DNA from: Gentiana macrophylla
Taxonomy: Eukaryota; Streptophyta; Magnoliopsida; Gentianales; Gentianaceae
Reading direction: 5' to 3'
Assembly: GCA_026214975.1 (NCBI GenBank)
Contig: JAOBSW010000457.1
Location: 1 to 64,000 of the forward strand
DNA: 64,000 bases
Below, piece after piece: positions 1 through 11,880 of this stretch. The notes below the pieces were generated by a model. The model did no database searches and had not been told where the DNA came from. It saw only the letters and a list, made by a program, of their open reading frames with translations. Numbering within the stretch: the stretch's first letter is position 1; each line of letters opens with the position of its first letter. A program made the translations under genes and the position numbers.

Positions 1-2238
1 TTCGATTGTTTTTTGTGTGATAGCACGGCAAAATCAAGCAGGGGAAATGTAATCCATTGGCAGTATCAAATATGTCACATAACTAAAGACTAAAGTATCA
101 TGCATGCAAAACGGAACGGGATTTCATAACACTGATGCCGGCACCAAAATGTAGCAAACAAAGAACCCGATTGACATGAATTATTTCGCTTCCAAATTTT
201 ATCCGCATAAATTCTCGTTTAAATTATGTTTGAGCTGCATCGTAGTACCATGTCAATTAAAGCCGATCAGTTATATCGTGAAGAGAAAAACTAAGAAAGA
301 GAATATTACTTTATTCAGATAAACAAAACCGAATCAATTGGTCACCAAACACGCCCTAAGAAACTCCGGCATGACAGATTCTAAACCAATAAAGGAACTT
401 TTAAATGTGCTAAAAACAGAAATAATGATTATCATTAAACGATATAATAAAACGACTTTCACATCTAAAAGAGAAAACAATAAATTTCACGGATAAAAAG
501 ATAATAACTGTGAAGGGTATAATACTCACATGAAAAAGCATTCGTGCAGCATCTCAATAATAGATGATCCATTGCATAGCAGTTAAAAGAGCATCTCTGT
601 ATTTAGGTAAACTTTCGAAAATCCCATTGTATACCAGCAATCATATGTTTCATTCACCTACCAAAAATATAAGTGAACAATTTAAAAGAAATGCATTGTG
701 GATACGTAAATCGTGGTAAGGATTTGTATTAAGTTTTGGGAAATTTTGTAAATTTTACCAGCTCGATAGGGGGATTCGGATATGATATCCATAACTCGAA
801 ATATAATGAAGGATTGCATTCAAAATTATGTTTGTAGTTTTTGAAGCTTAAGTTCATAAGATACTCCAGGACGTTGGTATGAAGACTTGAATCCAATGCT
901 TCCAAGAAGCTTTAAACATAATTTTGAACGTGGTCCTTCACATTTCATGTCTGAGTTATGTGATATGCATATCCTAATCCCCATCCGACTTCTAAAAATT
1001 ACAAAATTGCCCCAGTTGTGTATCCTATGTATCCGGTGTCTGATATCAGATATGGGACATGGTAAAGGATCATTATATCAAAGAGATAAAGAGTATTGCA
1101 CCGGTATTTACCTTTGAATATATATTTTGTCAACCATGCAACACCAAAATTTGGTCTACAATGTTATGGAAGGGCCTCATCGAGCCTCCGCTAATGCCAA
1201 CCCGCTGACCAGAATGATCAAAATACTCAACCTAGCAACCGGCGGAAATACAGAGATTACATCAGTATAGACACACACAATGACTACATACAAACAATAT
1301 ACACAAAAAAACATACATACAACTGTAACGGTTTACTTCATGCATATATACAAACATACATACGATAAATTGTCTGTCAGAGAGATGCCTCTTTTAGATT
1401 TGAACGTCAGTAAACCATCTTTATTAAACGAAGATAAAACCAGCTTACATTTAGATTAAGAAACTAGGGGTTTTTTTGGTTCTGTAGATGTTCTGATGAC
1501 CTCACCGGAAACTGACGGAAACACCACAGGCCAGAACCCGAATCCGAACCCAGATATGGGGGAAAACGAGGGATAATTTAGGTTGCAAAGGGTGGAAGGC
1601 TAACCGTGATGTAAATATATACCCAAGGCAGATGAGAAACCAAAGGAGGTACCACCATAAGATAATACTCTGGTTCACTAGTTTACGGGTGGAGCTAAAT
1701 CAAGAATTTGTTACATGCCTAATTTCCAGTGATACTCTACGTCCCGGAAATCGCTCTGCTACAAGGCTGTTGCTTGTCCCATAAAGCAATTGATATATCA
1801 ACACACAAGTCCTATATCTTAGGTTGTAGCTCTGTTATCGTAAGCTCATACCCTCCCCAACACCCATACAAGTCATACCTTTTTCACTCCATATAAATGG
1901 TATTTGTAATCGCATGGCATCGCACTTTACGTACATTTCCATATAAATGGATGTTTGTTAAGCATTTCTAAAAGTTTAAGAAAACGTGTTTATTGTACAA
2001 ACCAAGACACTGAATCTCTATTGATGCTCTATGCTATTGCTAACTGTATTCTAAGCAAGGAAAATGATAACTTACTAGAAAAAGTTTGATTCTTTCTATA
2101 TAATAAAGCTCAAAAAAGGGAGAGAATTATTAAATAATCACCGAAATGGCTTACACAAAACTTGAAAAGTAACTTCTACGCAACAGCACAGAGCATCAGG
2201 ACCAAAAAATATGTCGGGAAATGGTTAGTTATTATTAC
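1..2238. other. Unassigned AT-rich sequence
   Basis: No coding region can be supported here; the short open frames lack codon continuity and splice context. Around 950-1060 is a stretch of the 'gatatcagatatgggac' type that resembles text near 8680-8735 and 26030-26110, so it probably belongs to a dispersed repeat built on gatac/gtatcc words. If the exon at 2239-2369 is real, downstream exons of that gene could lie here, but I found none convincing. Confidence 0.4.
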
Positions 2239-2369
2239 CTCAAACACGGAGGCCCAATAGTAATCATACTGACATCTAAACTTCTTTCTGCTGTATGAAT
2301 AAAAGACTTGTTTGGCTTTATAATATAGTAACCCTAGTTCACAGACCTTGGAGGATCTTATATCAACAC
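2239..2369 (-). CDS. Internal exon of an unrecognised plant gene
   Basis: A 131-bp open stretch is bounded by a polypyrimidine acceptor (GGTTTTTTCAG) and a GT donor (GAG|GTAATA) on the minus strand. It encodes about 43 residues with natural-looking composition, including SSKVCELGLLYYKAKQVFYS, then RKKFRCQYDYYWASVFE. I do not recognise the family. A candidate first exon of the same strand lies near 3665-3755. The stretch is too short to show membrane segments or a named motif. It could also be a relic exon. The call rests on reading-frame quality plus both splice sites, not on homology. Confidence 0.4.
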
Positions 2370-3654
2370 CTGAAAAAACCAATTTAATCTTGATCAGTGA
2401 GCCATTTACCGATAAACGCTCAAAAACAATTTGTAGCTATGCCCGCCTGTACCCAATTTTCACGCCATCGTTGGTTGAAAGAACTTTGTGAAGTACTACT
2501 GAACGCAATAGTGATAAAGCAAAACGGAACAAAACTAAATCTAAAGAATTGTATGAGTAAGGGAAGTAATCTTGAAGATTTCCGTAGGCACAGTTGTACA
2601 CTTCTATATCCCAATTCCTAAAGAATAACCTAAGGGCTCTGTGTTTCAATCTGTATTTTTCCAGAACGCCGAGGTTACTCCAAAGTGGACTGAATTTTGA
2701 AACCACTCGAGCAGTATGCTCTAGTGCATTGAGTGTCCCCCCACACCTCCCATCCTCCCTCCTTTTCTCTTAGTTATACGCCATAACCAAAGACGGAGGT
2801 AGTAATGAAGGTGAGGGGGCTAAGCCCACCTGGATTACACCAAAGAATCTATATAACTCAGTTCAATTTCATCAAGACATCTTAATCCAGCCCACCTGAT
2901 CATTCAAATACTGCTCATTAGCCCACCCTAACTTCAATCTTTGGCTCCATTCTTGGCCATAACTCGTAATTTGAGCAACATGTTACTAGTTTCCACTCTA
3001 TTAACACCATGGCCATTGGCCACTACTTGTTTACAGCTAAACACAGGTAATCACAATGTTACTTTAGAACGATCCACCACATTGACTGCTTAATCATGCA
3101 CTAATTACGAGTTGACTAAATTGAGGCATGACATTTATAGAAAAAAATAGCCACACTCCAAGATCTAATTACATTGTTGACTAAACTCGAATAAGAAACA
3201 AGACAGCTCTATCATATCAAATTGCCAAAAATCCAAGTTCCAATTGATTGAAAAGAATTTCTCAGCAACCAGAAAAACTAAACTACAGACTAAATTTGTA
3301 AGAAAATAGCCAAAACCATGTTCATTTTAATCCCAATTACCATTCTTATGGCCAGCAAGAGCAAACTAAAAATTAACCCACTGCATAAATCCCAAATAAC
3401 AAGTTGATGAAAATTAATTAGTCAATAAATTTAGCAAAGAAACAACAACTAAATGCATTCAAAATTGTAATTTTGCATGAATAAAATTCAACTAAATACT
3501 AATTAGAGATTACTTACTGCTAGAGACTATCTTGCACTGGGTGGGAACAGAAATAGGGTTCCACTAGAAATGCTCTCAACTGAAAATTCTATAATTAACC
3601 CAAAATCGGCAATGAAAGAGTAGCCAAAATAGACAGCAAAATCAACGAGCTAAA
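2370..3654. other. Unassigned, possible intron sequence
   Basis: AT-rich with no supported coding region. If the exons on either side belong to one minus-strand gene, this is its intron. A short minus-strand tract near 3500-3560 has a good polypyrimidine acceptor and a GTAAGT donor but has stops in most frames; it is discussed among rejected items. Confidence 0.3.
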
Positions 3655-3755
3655 ACGGAGATACATATACAAAGAACCCTCTTTTTTGTTCAATTCTTCC
3701 TCCTCTTCTTCTTCTTCCCCTTCCACTACCTCATCGTCATTATCCAGAAAGTCCA
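3655..3755 (-). CDS. Possible acidic first exon
   Basis: On the minus strand an ATG opens MDFLDNDDEVVEG followed by an eight-residue Glu run from a GAA/GAG repeat. It is preceded by a 25-base homopolymer (A on +, 3776-3800) that would sit in the 5' UTR. A GT donor directly after the DDE codons is possible. The acidic start could be the N-terminus of the gene carrying the exon at 2239-2369, or simply translated low-complexity DNA. I cannot assign a function, and the exon end is not determined. Confidence 0.2.
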
Positions 3756-4846
3756 TCTTACACAACAAATTCTTCAAAAAAAAAAAAAAAAAAAAAAAAA
3801 CAGGAAGAACTGAATTGGTAACAAAAGCTAGACGCCTAGACAAATTGCAGGTTTACTTCTACAGAGTTCACTTACAGTACCCACATTTCAGTTTTTGGGT
3901 GATTTTCTAGGATTAGCTTTAACGGAAAACATTCTTGTTGATTGTGATTGATGAAATGGACAGGGATTGAAAAGGGTCAGCAGAAAACATTTCCTGAGAA
4001 AATACCTTGAAAAATCAGTACACTGGCATAGTGACCGCTGCAGTTTTAAAGGGTCTGATCTCTTTAAAAAAATGCAAAAAGATAAAAGAAAGGAAAAATA
4101 ACATATCCTAAAATCTAAGTTTCGCTTAAAGATTTTTGATTTGTTTTAAAACGTAAATCATTTATAATCAATAAAAGATTTATTACACTTTTATCCTTTA
4201 CCCCACGCCTATTATATATTCACAAACTTTTATTATTTTCAGACATAATTCTGGCCAAACGTTATTTTACTTTTTTCATCAAAATTAATGACTATTAACC
4301 AACTTTTCTTAAATCTGCGCGTAAAAATCTAAACAAACTTACATTTTAATGAGGTAGTATATATATATATATATATAATTTAAAGGTTGATCCAAAGAGC
4401 AAAGTGTTTCTGCTTCGGTGAGCTTCTGTATTTATATAAATCTAAAATAATACGCTCAATGTGCTTGTGAATATGTATATCATTTCATATGCTACGTGCT
4501 ATCGGGAAATTAGGTTGTATCAAATGAATACATCGTGTTTATTTACATTTATTCAGATCATCTTACACATATATTTTTACTATATGAAATTTTTAATCAC
4601 GTGCACTTTATTGAGAAGTTTCAATACATATCCGATCAAAATGAAACATGTAATTATCTACGCTTGTTTGTAATATGTTTGATGTCACGTTTTTTATATT
4701 GATTGAATGCAAATAAAACTCAATATTAAATGTAATACAGTAATAGGATTATCAAATAAGTAAACTTCAATCATATGTAGAAGTTTTATTTAAGTGATAT
4801 GGTGATACCTATTCCACGTGGTCTTATATAAAAGGTAATCATCCTG
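3756..4846. other. AT-rich intergenic DNA with homopolymer and (TA)n
   Basis: Holds a 25-base A run (3776-3800) and a short (TA)n tract (about 4357-4378). The stretch around 4235-4355 resembles the interior of the Stowaway-like element found at 38930-39300 ('caaaattaatgactattaac', 'caactttcttaa' type words) but no inverted ends were found. No gene seen. Confidence 0.4.
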
Positions 4847-6017
4847 TCACGGCTTTTTTCCGCTTTTTAAAACCGAACCATTTTATACTTATTAATTTTA
4901 AACCAAACTAGAACGGCTTTATCGAAACCATTTGTTCTTGGTCCCGGCTTTGGCTTCAAATTTGGCCCGGTTTTTTACGGTTTTTCTTTAACAATTAAAA
5001 TTATTGATAGAAATCACAAATCGCCTCAGAATAACAAATGATAATATATGTAATACATTAGTACTATTATGCTAGTAAATCCAATGAGATGATTTAACAA
5101 ATGTTTTATATTTAACTAACATCTACCCACGCGAATCTTAAAGATCCAAAACCAATCATATTTCAACACCATCCAACACAACGTAAATCGACACCTACAA
5201 TCGAATTCCAAAAGTTTGGGATTTAACAAGATAATGAAAGAGCCATCCCTTACTCATTTCAATTCATCAATGAATCATCGATTTCAAAAATACTAATAAT
5301 GAACTAATCGCTATATTATGAATATCATTTATAAATCTCAAACCCATTTGACAAAATAATATTTTGAGTATAATCATGAAGAAAGAGGAATGCGCTTGCT
5401 CCATGTTAAGTGGTAGATAAATTAAAGATAATTTAACTTTCACACATTTCAAAACTAAAAATACGCGATATAGCTTGACTTTATTTAGCTAGTAATATAT
5501 TCGCTATTTTATTTTCTCCAAAACACTAACTCAGATTTTGATTATCTCAACAACGTTATCATTCAACATAATCTAATTATAAGCAAATAAAAGACAAACT
5601 TATATAAAACTAATGTATATAAACGATTTATTTATATAAGACAATAAACCTAACAAACGAACAAATCGAAAACGTCCATGATTAAGTTCATCAACATCAT
5701 TGTAAAGAAAATCATACAAATAAAGATTCACATAATTCAAATATTGGTGCCGAGGAAGTAGAAAGAGAAGAAAAAGTTAATGGCAAGGAAATGAATCGAT
5801 AATGATCGGTAATCTTAAATGATTGGAAATTAAAGCATAAGCCTCATAAACGATCAACAAAATACGAATCTTTGTGATATTTAGATTAGTAATTGATCAT
5901 TAATGTATTACAATTACAAAGTTTAAAACAAGTTGAATGGACCTAAAAAGACATCGATGTTTTAAAAGATTAATGTACGTAGTGATGCAAGGTGTGTGGT
6001 GTGTGTGTGTGTATATA

Positions 6018-6053
<36 letters not shown>

Positions 6054-6262
6054 TGTATACATATAAAATCCGGTTGGTCCGGTTTTAAACGGTTTTCATT
6101 TTTTTAAATTGAACCAAATTGCTTTTTACGGGTTTGGCTTTTTTTATATAAAAAACCCACCAAAAACCACGCTTATACATTTCCTGGCTTTGCTTTGATT
6201 TTGTCTCACTTACGGCTTTGGCTTTCGCTTTTTTTGTTTCACCCCTAGCCTTATATAATAAA
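4847..6262. mobile_element. Possible non-autonomous hAT-like element
   Basis: Both ends are rich in words such as aaccg, ggttttt and 'cggctttggctt', arranged in opposite sense (4850-4985 and 6065-6245), and the right end reads on the minus strand as TAGGGGTGAAAC, a form common at plant hAT ends. The interior shows no coding region. Neither a clear 8-bp target duplication nor exact inverted termini could be confirmed by eye. Confidence 0.25.
5993..6062. repeat. Compound microsatellite (GT)n(TA)n(TGTA)n
   Basis: A GT run passes into TA and then about nine TGTA units. The reading is direct from sequence. Confidence 0.95.
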
Positions 6263-6739
6263 AGAGAACTTTATTTTGTCGTGATCACGATTCTATCGAT
6301 ATATCACATTATACGCCAGATTATAAGAAATCGATTTTCATGAAATTTAAATGTATCCCTAACATTCGACCTTTTCAAATCACGATCATAATTCGAGGAA
6401 GTCGACGTTAGATTATACATTCGATTTTCATACGATCGATTCTAAAATTCGCCACATTATCGCTCATGTCTTTCATCCCTTTGAAGACACGTTGCGCTAT
6501 GTTATGTTTTATGACGCGGCAATTGACAAATGTCATACATGCAAAGCTTCTTATAAACAGGTTACGATTTTTGTTTGATCGTCAATGTTACGTTTTATTT
6601 ATTATTTTATTTTTTATTTTTTTGATGTTACGGTTGTTTAGGACAAAGATAGAGTTTTTGTTTTTGTTTTACCGTTTGTTTTCTTTATAGATTCTTTTAA
6701 GAAGGTCCAGGAGTGATACAATCGTGAAAAATAAACACC

Positions 6740-7712
6740 GATAAATTGTTCTACATCAGCGCCTGCAGCCAAATTTTGCAGATCTCTGTGATCGCTTCGA
6801 TCGCCGCCGAGAAAAACATGACCAAGCGGGTGCACAATATCCGAGAATGTATCGCTTGGTTGCACCAAAGCCATATTCCACAAGCAATTCTCGCTGGAAG
6901 AGGCACGGCCACCGCTTGGTCGAATTTGTTGTCGACGACTTAAGGTGTTAGGTTGTTGGCAACCCAATCATGTGCATTGACAGTAGAGAAGAAGTCCTCC
7001 CAAAGGTTGGGCTGGAGTGCCTTTGTCCAAATAATGTGCGCCATTTGCAATCTCGAAGGGCATGAAGCGGGTTTCTTCTTCTCATGGCAAAGTTGACATA
7101 AGGAAGAGCTCCGAGATATGCCGATGCGCCAGAAACTTTGAACAAACAAACATTCATGACACAACCGCCATAACAAAAATTTGTACCTTATCGGCCTTTG
7201 AGCTTCCAAATACAAGCACCAATCTTTAGTCGTGATAAAGTGCGTGCTCGTTTTCCAATTGATAAATATATCCATTGTGGACCGTGAACTTCCTTCGCCT
7301 TGGGAGCCCACCCGATGGACCCATTATGTGCTTCAAGGGCTGGTTGGAAGAGCCTAGCTGGCCTGACATATATTTCTCCACAAAGAGGAAGTCCCCGGCT
7401 TCGAGGTTCAAAGGGGTTTCCGTGATTTTCAACCAACAAGCGAGACCCACGGGTTAAGTCATCAATGAGAAGTCGCCAAACAAGCTTCCCCAGAACGCAA
7501 AATTCATTTCCTCGAGTCGCTTGAGGCCGAGACCTCCATTGTCCTTTGGTTTGCACATATTTTGCCAGGATATGTAGTGACAATGTTTTTACCATCCAGC
7601 TTCATCTCAAAATAATTGACGGCAAAGTTTATTGATGTCATCGCTAGGGCCTTAGGTAGCTTCGTTGTTTGCATCATCGCTAGGCTCTTAGGTAGCTTCG
7701 CTGCCTGCTGCA
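6740..7712 (-). pseudogene. LINE ORF2 3' fragment (reverse transcriptase end plus zf-RVT)
   Basis: Minus-strand frames, broken by several frameshifts, follow the order of a plant non-LTR retrotransposon ORF2. Around 7500-7712 is the end of the reverse transcriptase (KLPKALAMTSINFAVNYFEM; then a CxxxxxxGGLGL-like and NFAFWGKLVWRLL segment). Next comes a GDF-type spacer near 7226-7450, and a zf-RVT-like region at about 6950-7250 (RYKFLLWRLCHECLFVQSFW, then CQLCHEKK). A roughly 45-bp segment encoding AKLPK..LAM is tandemly duplicated near 7630-7709. No intact ORF remains. The family assignment rests on known LINE domain order; the frameshifts are seen directly. Confidence 0.7.
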
Positions 7713-8870
7713 AAGTTTATAGAAATTTTTTATCTCTTAAAGTAAGAGTTTGTTTTCTCGCCCAATGAGCATATTTCACTGGTAAAATTACAATGATAAT
7801 GTAGCAATAATATTGTCTTTGAGTTATGACGTACAATTTAATATTCTTAATCGATTTATCTCAACAAAATAAAAATACAAACATCGCTTGAAAACAAAAT
7901 CATTAAAACAAAACTTTCAATTTACATCAATCATTAAACTCTTTAATTCACATCAACCGAAACTCTAGAGACGCGACAATGGAGACCTGACTTGGGTTTT
8001 AGCTCTTTATTATGTTTATTTTATTATTTAAAAGGCAAACTACTAATGTGAGTTCGTTATAGTATTATGTAAAAGTGATATGTTTACCAATTTATGTAGG
8101 AAGTAAATAATTAGCTATCAAAGGACAAAGTTTTTTTTTTTTTTTTTCTTGGTTATGTTTTGGGTGTATTTATACGCTGTTTCGGTAAACAAGATGATGT
8201 AGCCGTATCATTTTCTTTTAGTAAATACGGTTAACATCCTGAACTCCTGTCCTGATTACGCTTATTTGAGATATAATGACATCACCACACTATCGCTTAG
8301 ACCGACACATTCATCTTAAAAAAAAAAATAAGAATACAATATTTATAGGAATGTTGATAAAATGATACACAAAATCCATCCTCAAACGTAAAAGAGCATT
8401 GTCCAAGCGCCAAAATGCAAATACTTCAAAACACGGATATGAGATTTTTGAAAAATATAAGATACGGGTTCAAAGGGCACTTGGGAAAATAATGAATATA
8501 CAAGGACCTAACTGTACAGAAGAAAACTATGAGGAGAAAATAACAAATACCAAAATAAAACAATTGGCAGTGGTTGCCTTAATTTTCGATACTTTCACAT
8601 ATCCAAACCAACTTATGGATATGTATATCTGAATACTGTATATTGCTTTCAAAATTACGGATTTACCCTCAAGTGTGTGTCCTAAGTATCCGTGTAAGAT
8701 CTGTGTTTGATACGCATCGAATATGAGACACGCCATAAAGATGTAAGATCCGCGGCATTAAAGTAATCCAGCATAAGCATAACTAGTCTATTACTAACCT
8801 ATACTAAAGCTAAATACAGCAAGTAAAATGCTTAACCAGGAAGAAAATGCGAAACAACCTTCAAATTTCG
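7713..8870. other. Unassigned intergenic DNA
   Basis: No supported gene. A poly-T run lies near 8130-8147. Positions 8680-8735 contain the 'tatccgtgtaagatctgtg' and 'gatacgcatcgaatatgaga' type repeat also seen near 1000-1060 and 26030-26110. Confidence 0.4.
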
Positions 8871-9127
8871 CTATTTGATTTTGATGTATTTGTTTGTCCC
8901 ATGTTTAGCCCAATGGTCTTTCAAATCGACTCGATTAGAAAGATCATAGCCCTCAGCTGCAAGTCTGTACAATACTGTCTTGTAAGCTCCGGGACTCATT
9001 TTTCTCCCGGATAAACGAGCCCCGGGTTTTGACGGGCTCATTGGCAAAGGATACTCAGATAAGGTTTTTGTACAGCATTTAGATTGCCAACCTGCAGTTC
9101 CCCATTTGTAGCAACCTCTAAGCATAC

Positions 9128-10197
9128 CTGTGCAAGAAAGAAAAGAAAAAAAGAAAAAAAATAAATAAATCCATGGTTTTCTGTGGAGACGATCTTGCTC
9201 GTCTTATGCTCGTTATAGAAAGTAGGTAGTTTATTTTTGACGGTTTGATATGCACTGAATACGATTCACATATGAGACATGCTAACAAAAACAAGTACAG
9301 CTAAATTGCAAAATCAGCCTTGTAACTCGGTCTAGTTAACGCTTTAGTCCTGTTTTTGTTTTTCATGTAATTTATGTTTTGTAACTTGGATTTTTTCTCG
9401 TAATTTTAGTCCACTGTCGCCGGAAGATGCTGACGTTGGGAAATTCTGACACGATTTTGCTGACGTGTCTCTGAAATTAGGGGAATATTCGATTTTGGAG
9501 CGAAAATTGCAAAATTAGTTCTGTAACTTGGAGAAAAAGGACTTAATCTCTCAATTAGGGCAAGTCATAGGACGATTTTGCAATTGTTTCCCAAGTTTTA
9601 GCCTGGCCAGTGGCATGTGGAGGCATTTTCCCGCCAAAATTCGATTTCCCTCCTAATTCAGCTTCTTCCGACGATGGAGGACTAAAATTGCAAAACAATA
9701 ATCCAAGTTACAAGACCAAAAGTGTAATCAGAGCAAAAACAAGACTAAAACCCTAATTAGGTCAAGTTACAGGAATAATTTTTTAATTTAGCCAACATAA
9801 GTACCCATGAAACATAATAAGTCCAGTGTTCCCTGTGGAGACGATACTGCTCGTCTTATACTCGTTATGCAGCTAACTTATCTTTGACGGTTTGACACAC
9901 ACATATACATATCAGATATAATACACGCCAACAAACACAAGTACCCGTGAATCATAGTTACACACACACACCAGCAATACATGTGCCAATGTTCAACTCG
10001 TAATAATCAACAGTTTCGTGATTTTCAAGAGAAATAAATTCACTCTTCCCTATGGGGACAATCATTTTCGTTATATACTCATTATAGAAAGTAGGTAATT
10101 TATCTTTGACGTTTTGACATACACCAGATACGTATTATCATAATCGCTAACAAACATACGTACTCATGAATCGTAGCTACGAAGACTTGAGCAATAC
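9128..10197 (-). repeat. BPC intron built of about 130-bp diverged tandem repeats
   Basis: Three related segments occur at about 9171-9297, 9822-9960 and 10031-10180. They share 'tgtggagacgat..tgctcg', 'ctcgttat', 'tttgacggtttga' and a run ending in an 'acaagtac' type word. The copies lie in the same orientation. An inverted-repeat element (9300-9792) interrupts the first copy near its end. The splice-site words of the flanking exons recur at the repeat junctions (see findings). Confidence 0.7.
9300..9792. mobile_element. MITE with long inverted repeats (Mutator-type likely)
   Basis: The left end reads GCTAAATTGCAAAATCAGCC and the right end, reverse-complemented, GGCTAAATTAAAAAATTATT. The arms continue with matching 'gtaacttgg', 'ctaatta' and 'tttagtcc' words for about 100 bp. 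The flanks 'aacaagtaca' and 'aacataagta' look like a degraded 9-10 bp target duplication, which suggests the Mutator superfamily. No coding capacity. Confidence 0.6.
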
Positions 10198-10556
10198 CTG
10201 TACAAGAACAAAATGGTGCAGGCACCCCAGATATGTCGAAGTTCACTTCGTGTTGATTGACGTTATGGTTCTTCGTTGAACATTTTTGCCTACTTTCACT
10301 TGTTTTTCATTCTTGTAAACTTTGTGCTGCCCTTTACATGATTGTTTTGACATCGGTTTTTTCGTTCGTTCAGATCTTCCGTGGTAGATTTCTTTTCTTA
10401 ACCTCTATGTGTTGATCTACAAACTCCATGTTTTCATATTCAGATGGTGTAACGGCTCGAATCGACAGCATCAGTATATGGAACATGATAATTCATTTCA
10501 GCTTCTTCTGCAAGGATGAAATTTAGAGGGAAACAAACTTACTTCAAAGTTTTGAA

Positions 10557-11040
10557 GACAAAAATGCAGAATTAATCACGTAATTTGGCCTAATTAGTTT
10601 TTTAGTCCAGTTTTTGCTCCAGTTACTATTTTAGTACTATAACTAGGATTTTTCTTTTTTCAATTTCAATCATCCGGTACCGGGAGAGGTTGATTTTGGG
10701 GAAAAAGCGATTTTGGCAGGAAAACGCCGCCACGAGGCACTGACAATGCAAAAAATCAGGAAACATTCGCAAAATTCGGTCTATAATTTGGCCTAATTAA
10801 CAGATTTGGTCCTTTTTTTGTCCAAGTTTAAGGAAGGATTTTGCGATTTTCGCACCAAAATCGAAATTTTTCCCAATTTCAAAGACTCATCAGCGAAATC
10901 CGGCAAGATTTTGCCACGACAGCGTCCTCTGGCACCGGAGGATTGAATTAACAAAAAAAAAAAAGTTATATGACTAAAACTGCAACAGGAGCAAGAACAT
11001 GGCCAACTTACTGCACTAATTTTGCAATTTAACGACCAAA
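10557..11040. mobile_element. Related inverted-repeat MITE
   Basis: Similar in plan to the element at 9300-9792. The left end contains 'taatttggcctaattag' and 'tttagtcc'; the right end, reverse-complemented, contains 'gcaaaattagtgcag' and 'ttggcc'. A further arm-like copy lies inside (about 10755-10850), so this may be two nested or rearranged elements. Exact ends are uncertain. Confidence 0.5.
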
Positions 11041-11880
11041 AACAAGGCACTAATGGATAAGTTCTAATAATTTCAAGCGCAATCAAAAAAATTACTCATA
11101 ATTGCAACAGATAAAATCATGAAAAAATTATACAAATAGCCTATGAGGGGCGACATGGGAGCTGAATCAAAATTCATGGCGTGAGAAGCTTACACTAACT
11201 GGAATACAGGAATGCAAGTCAAACAGATGCCGGAAAGCCCAACTGATTTTGATCAGTAGCCACCGGAAAAACCAGCTCCGGCAGGTTTTTGTAGGGTCTC
11301 GAAAATCTCAGATTGTTCTCCTAGTGGCTTGCTGAGCTACCTTGGACCTTCGTACAAGGTCGGCAGTTTCTCTGTATATAATTTTCTTTTGTTAACCTTT
11401 TTTTTCCATTTCTTTTTCTTTAGGAAATGACAATTTAATAAAGTTATTACCCCGTGTGTAAACAAAAAAAAGTTTAGGAAAAGGTGTAAACAAAACACCC
11501 GGAAAGTTTAGGAAAAAGGTCATGACTGGCTTTTACATCTTATTTGTGTAAAAAGAATGCTAAACGAAATAAGAATTAAGTTATAAAGGACAAAAATAAT
11601 GTTTATCTAAGAATACCTTTAAAGCCTTTATTTCCTAATATTTACTTGGTATTTACTGGTTTAGTCTTAAATTCCTTTATATATTCGCATAAACGCTTAA
11701 ATTCTTTTACAGAATCGCATTCGAGATGTTTCTATTTTCATGCCATTAACAACCGCACTTATTGGCATTTAAGATGAAAACGGAAGATCGATTCCCAAAT
11801 TCAGCTTATGCCAACATCCAATGATAAGATTCGAATAAAACCAAAAAAATCAATTTGCGCGCTGTAAAACAAGAAACAAA
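11041..11880. other. Unassigned intergenic DNA
   Basis: No gene seen. A 22-bp word 'agttattaccccgtgtgtaa' at 11450-11471 recurs almost exactly at about 21698-21720, on the far side of the Mutator-like region. Confidence 0.35.

Larger units (their letters stand above)
8871..10400 (-). pseudogene. BBR/BPC (BASIC PENTACYSTEINE) GAGA-binding factor, C-terminal exons
   Basis: BPC proteins bind GA-rich DNA through a conserved C-terminal domain with five cysteines. Two minus-strand exons rebuild that domain. Exon 10198-about 10400 ends in VNFDISGVPAPFCSCTG and a GTATTG donor. Exon 8871-9127 starts after TTTCTTGCACAG and reads [34 protein letters not shown], then [18 protein letters not shown] and a stop. 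The junction codon (G|GT) is in frame, giving [14 protein letters not shown] as the family expects. Upstream of VNFD a Lys/Arg-rich stretch (KGQHKVYKNEKQVKVGK), typical of the BPC basic region, lies in a different frame. A 1-nt indel near 10245-10255 therefore breaks the gene, or an unseen splice occurs. No N-terminal alanine-zipper exon was found. Confidence is high for the family and moderate for pseudogene status. Confidence 0.75.

Noticed and set aside
540..620. Minus-strand exon-like stretch with a GTGAGT donor near 528-534
   Set aside because: One frame is open for about 22 codons, but composition is unconvincing and the acceptor is weak.
3500..3560. Minus-strand micro-exon (19 nt, after CCCACCCAG and before GTAAGT) joining 3655-3755 to 2239-2369 in phase
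   Set aside because: The phase fits, but with such a short exon this has a one-in-three chance and there is no homology to support it.
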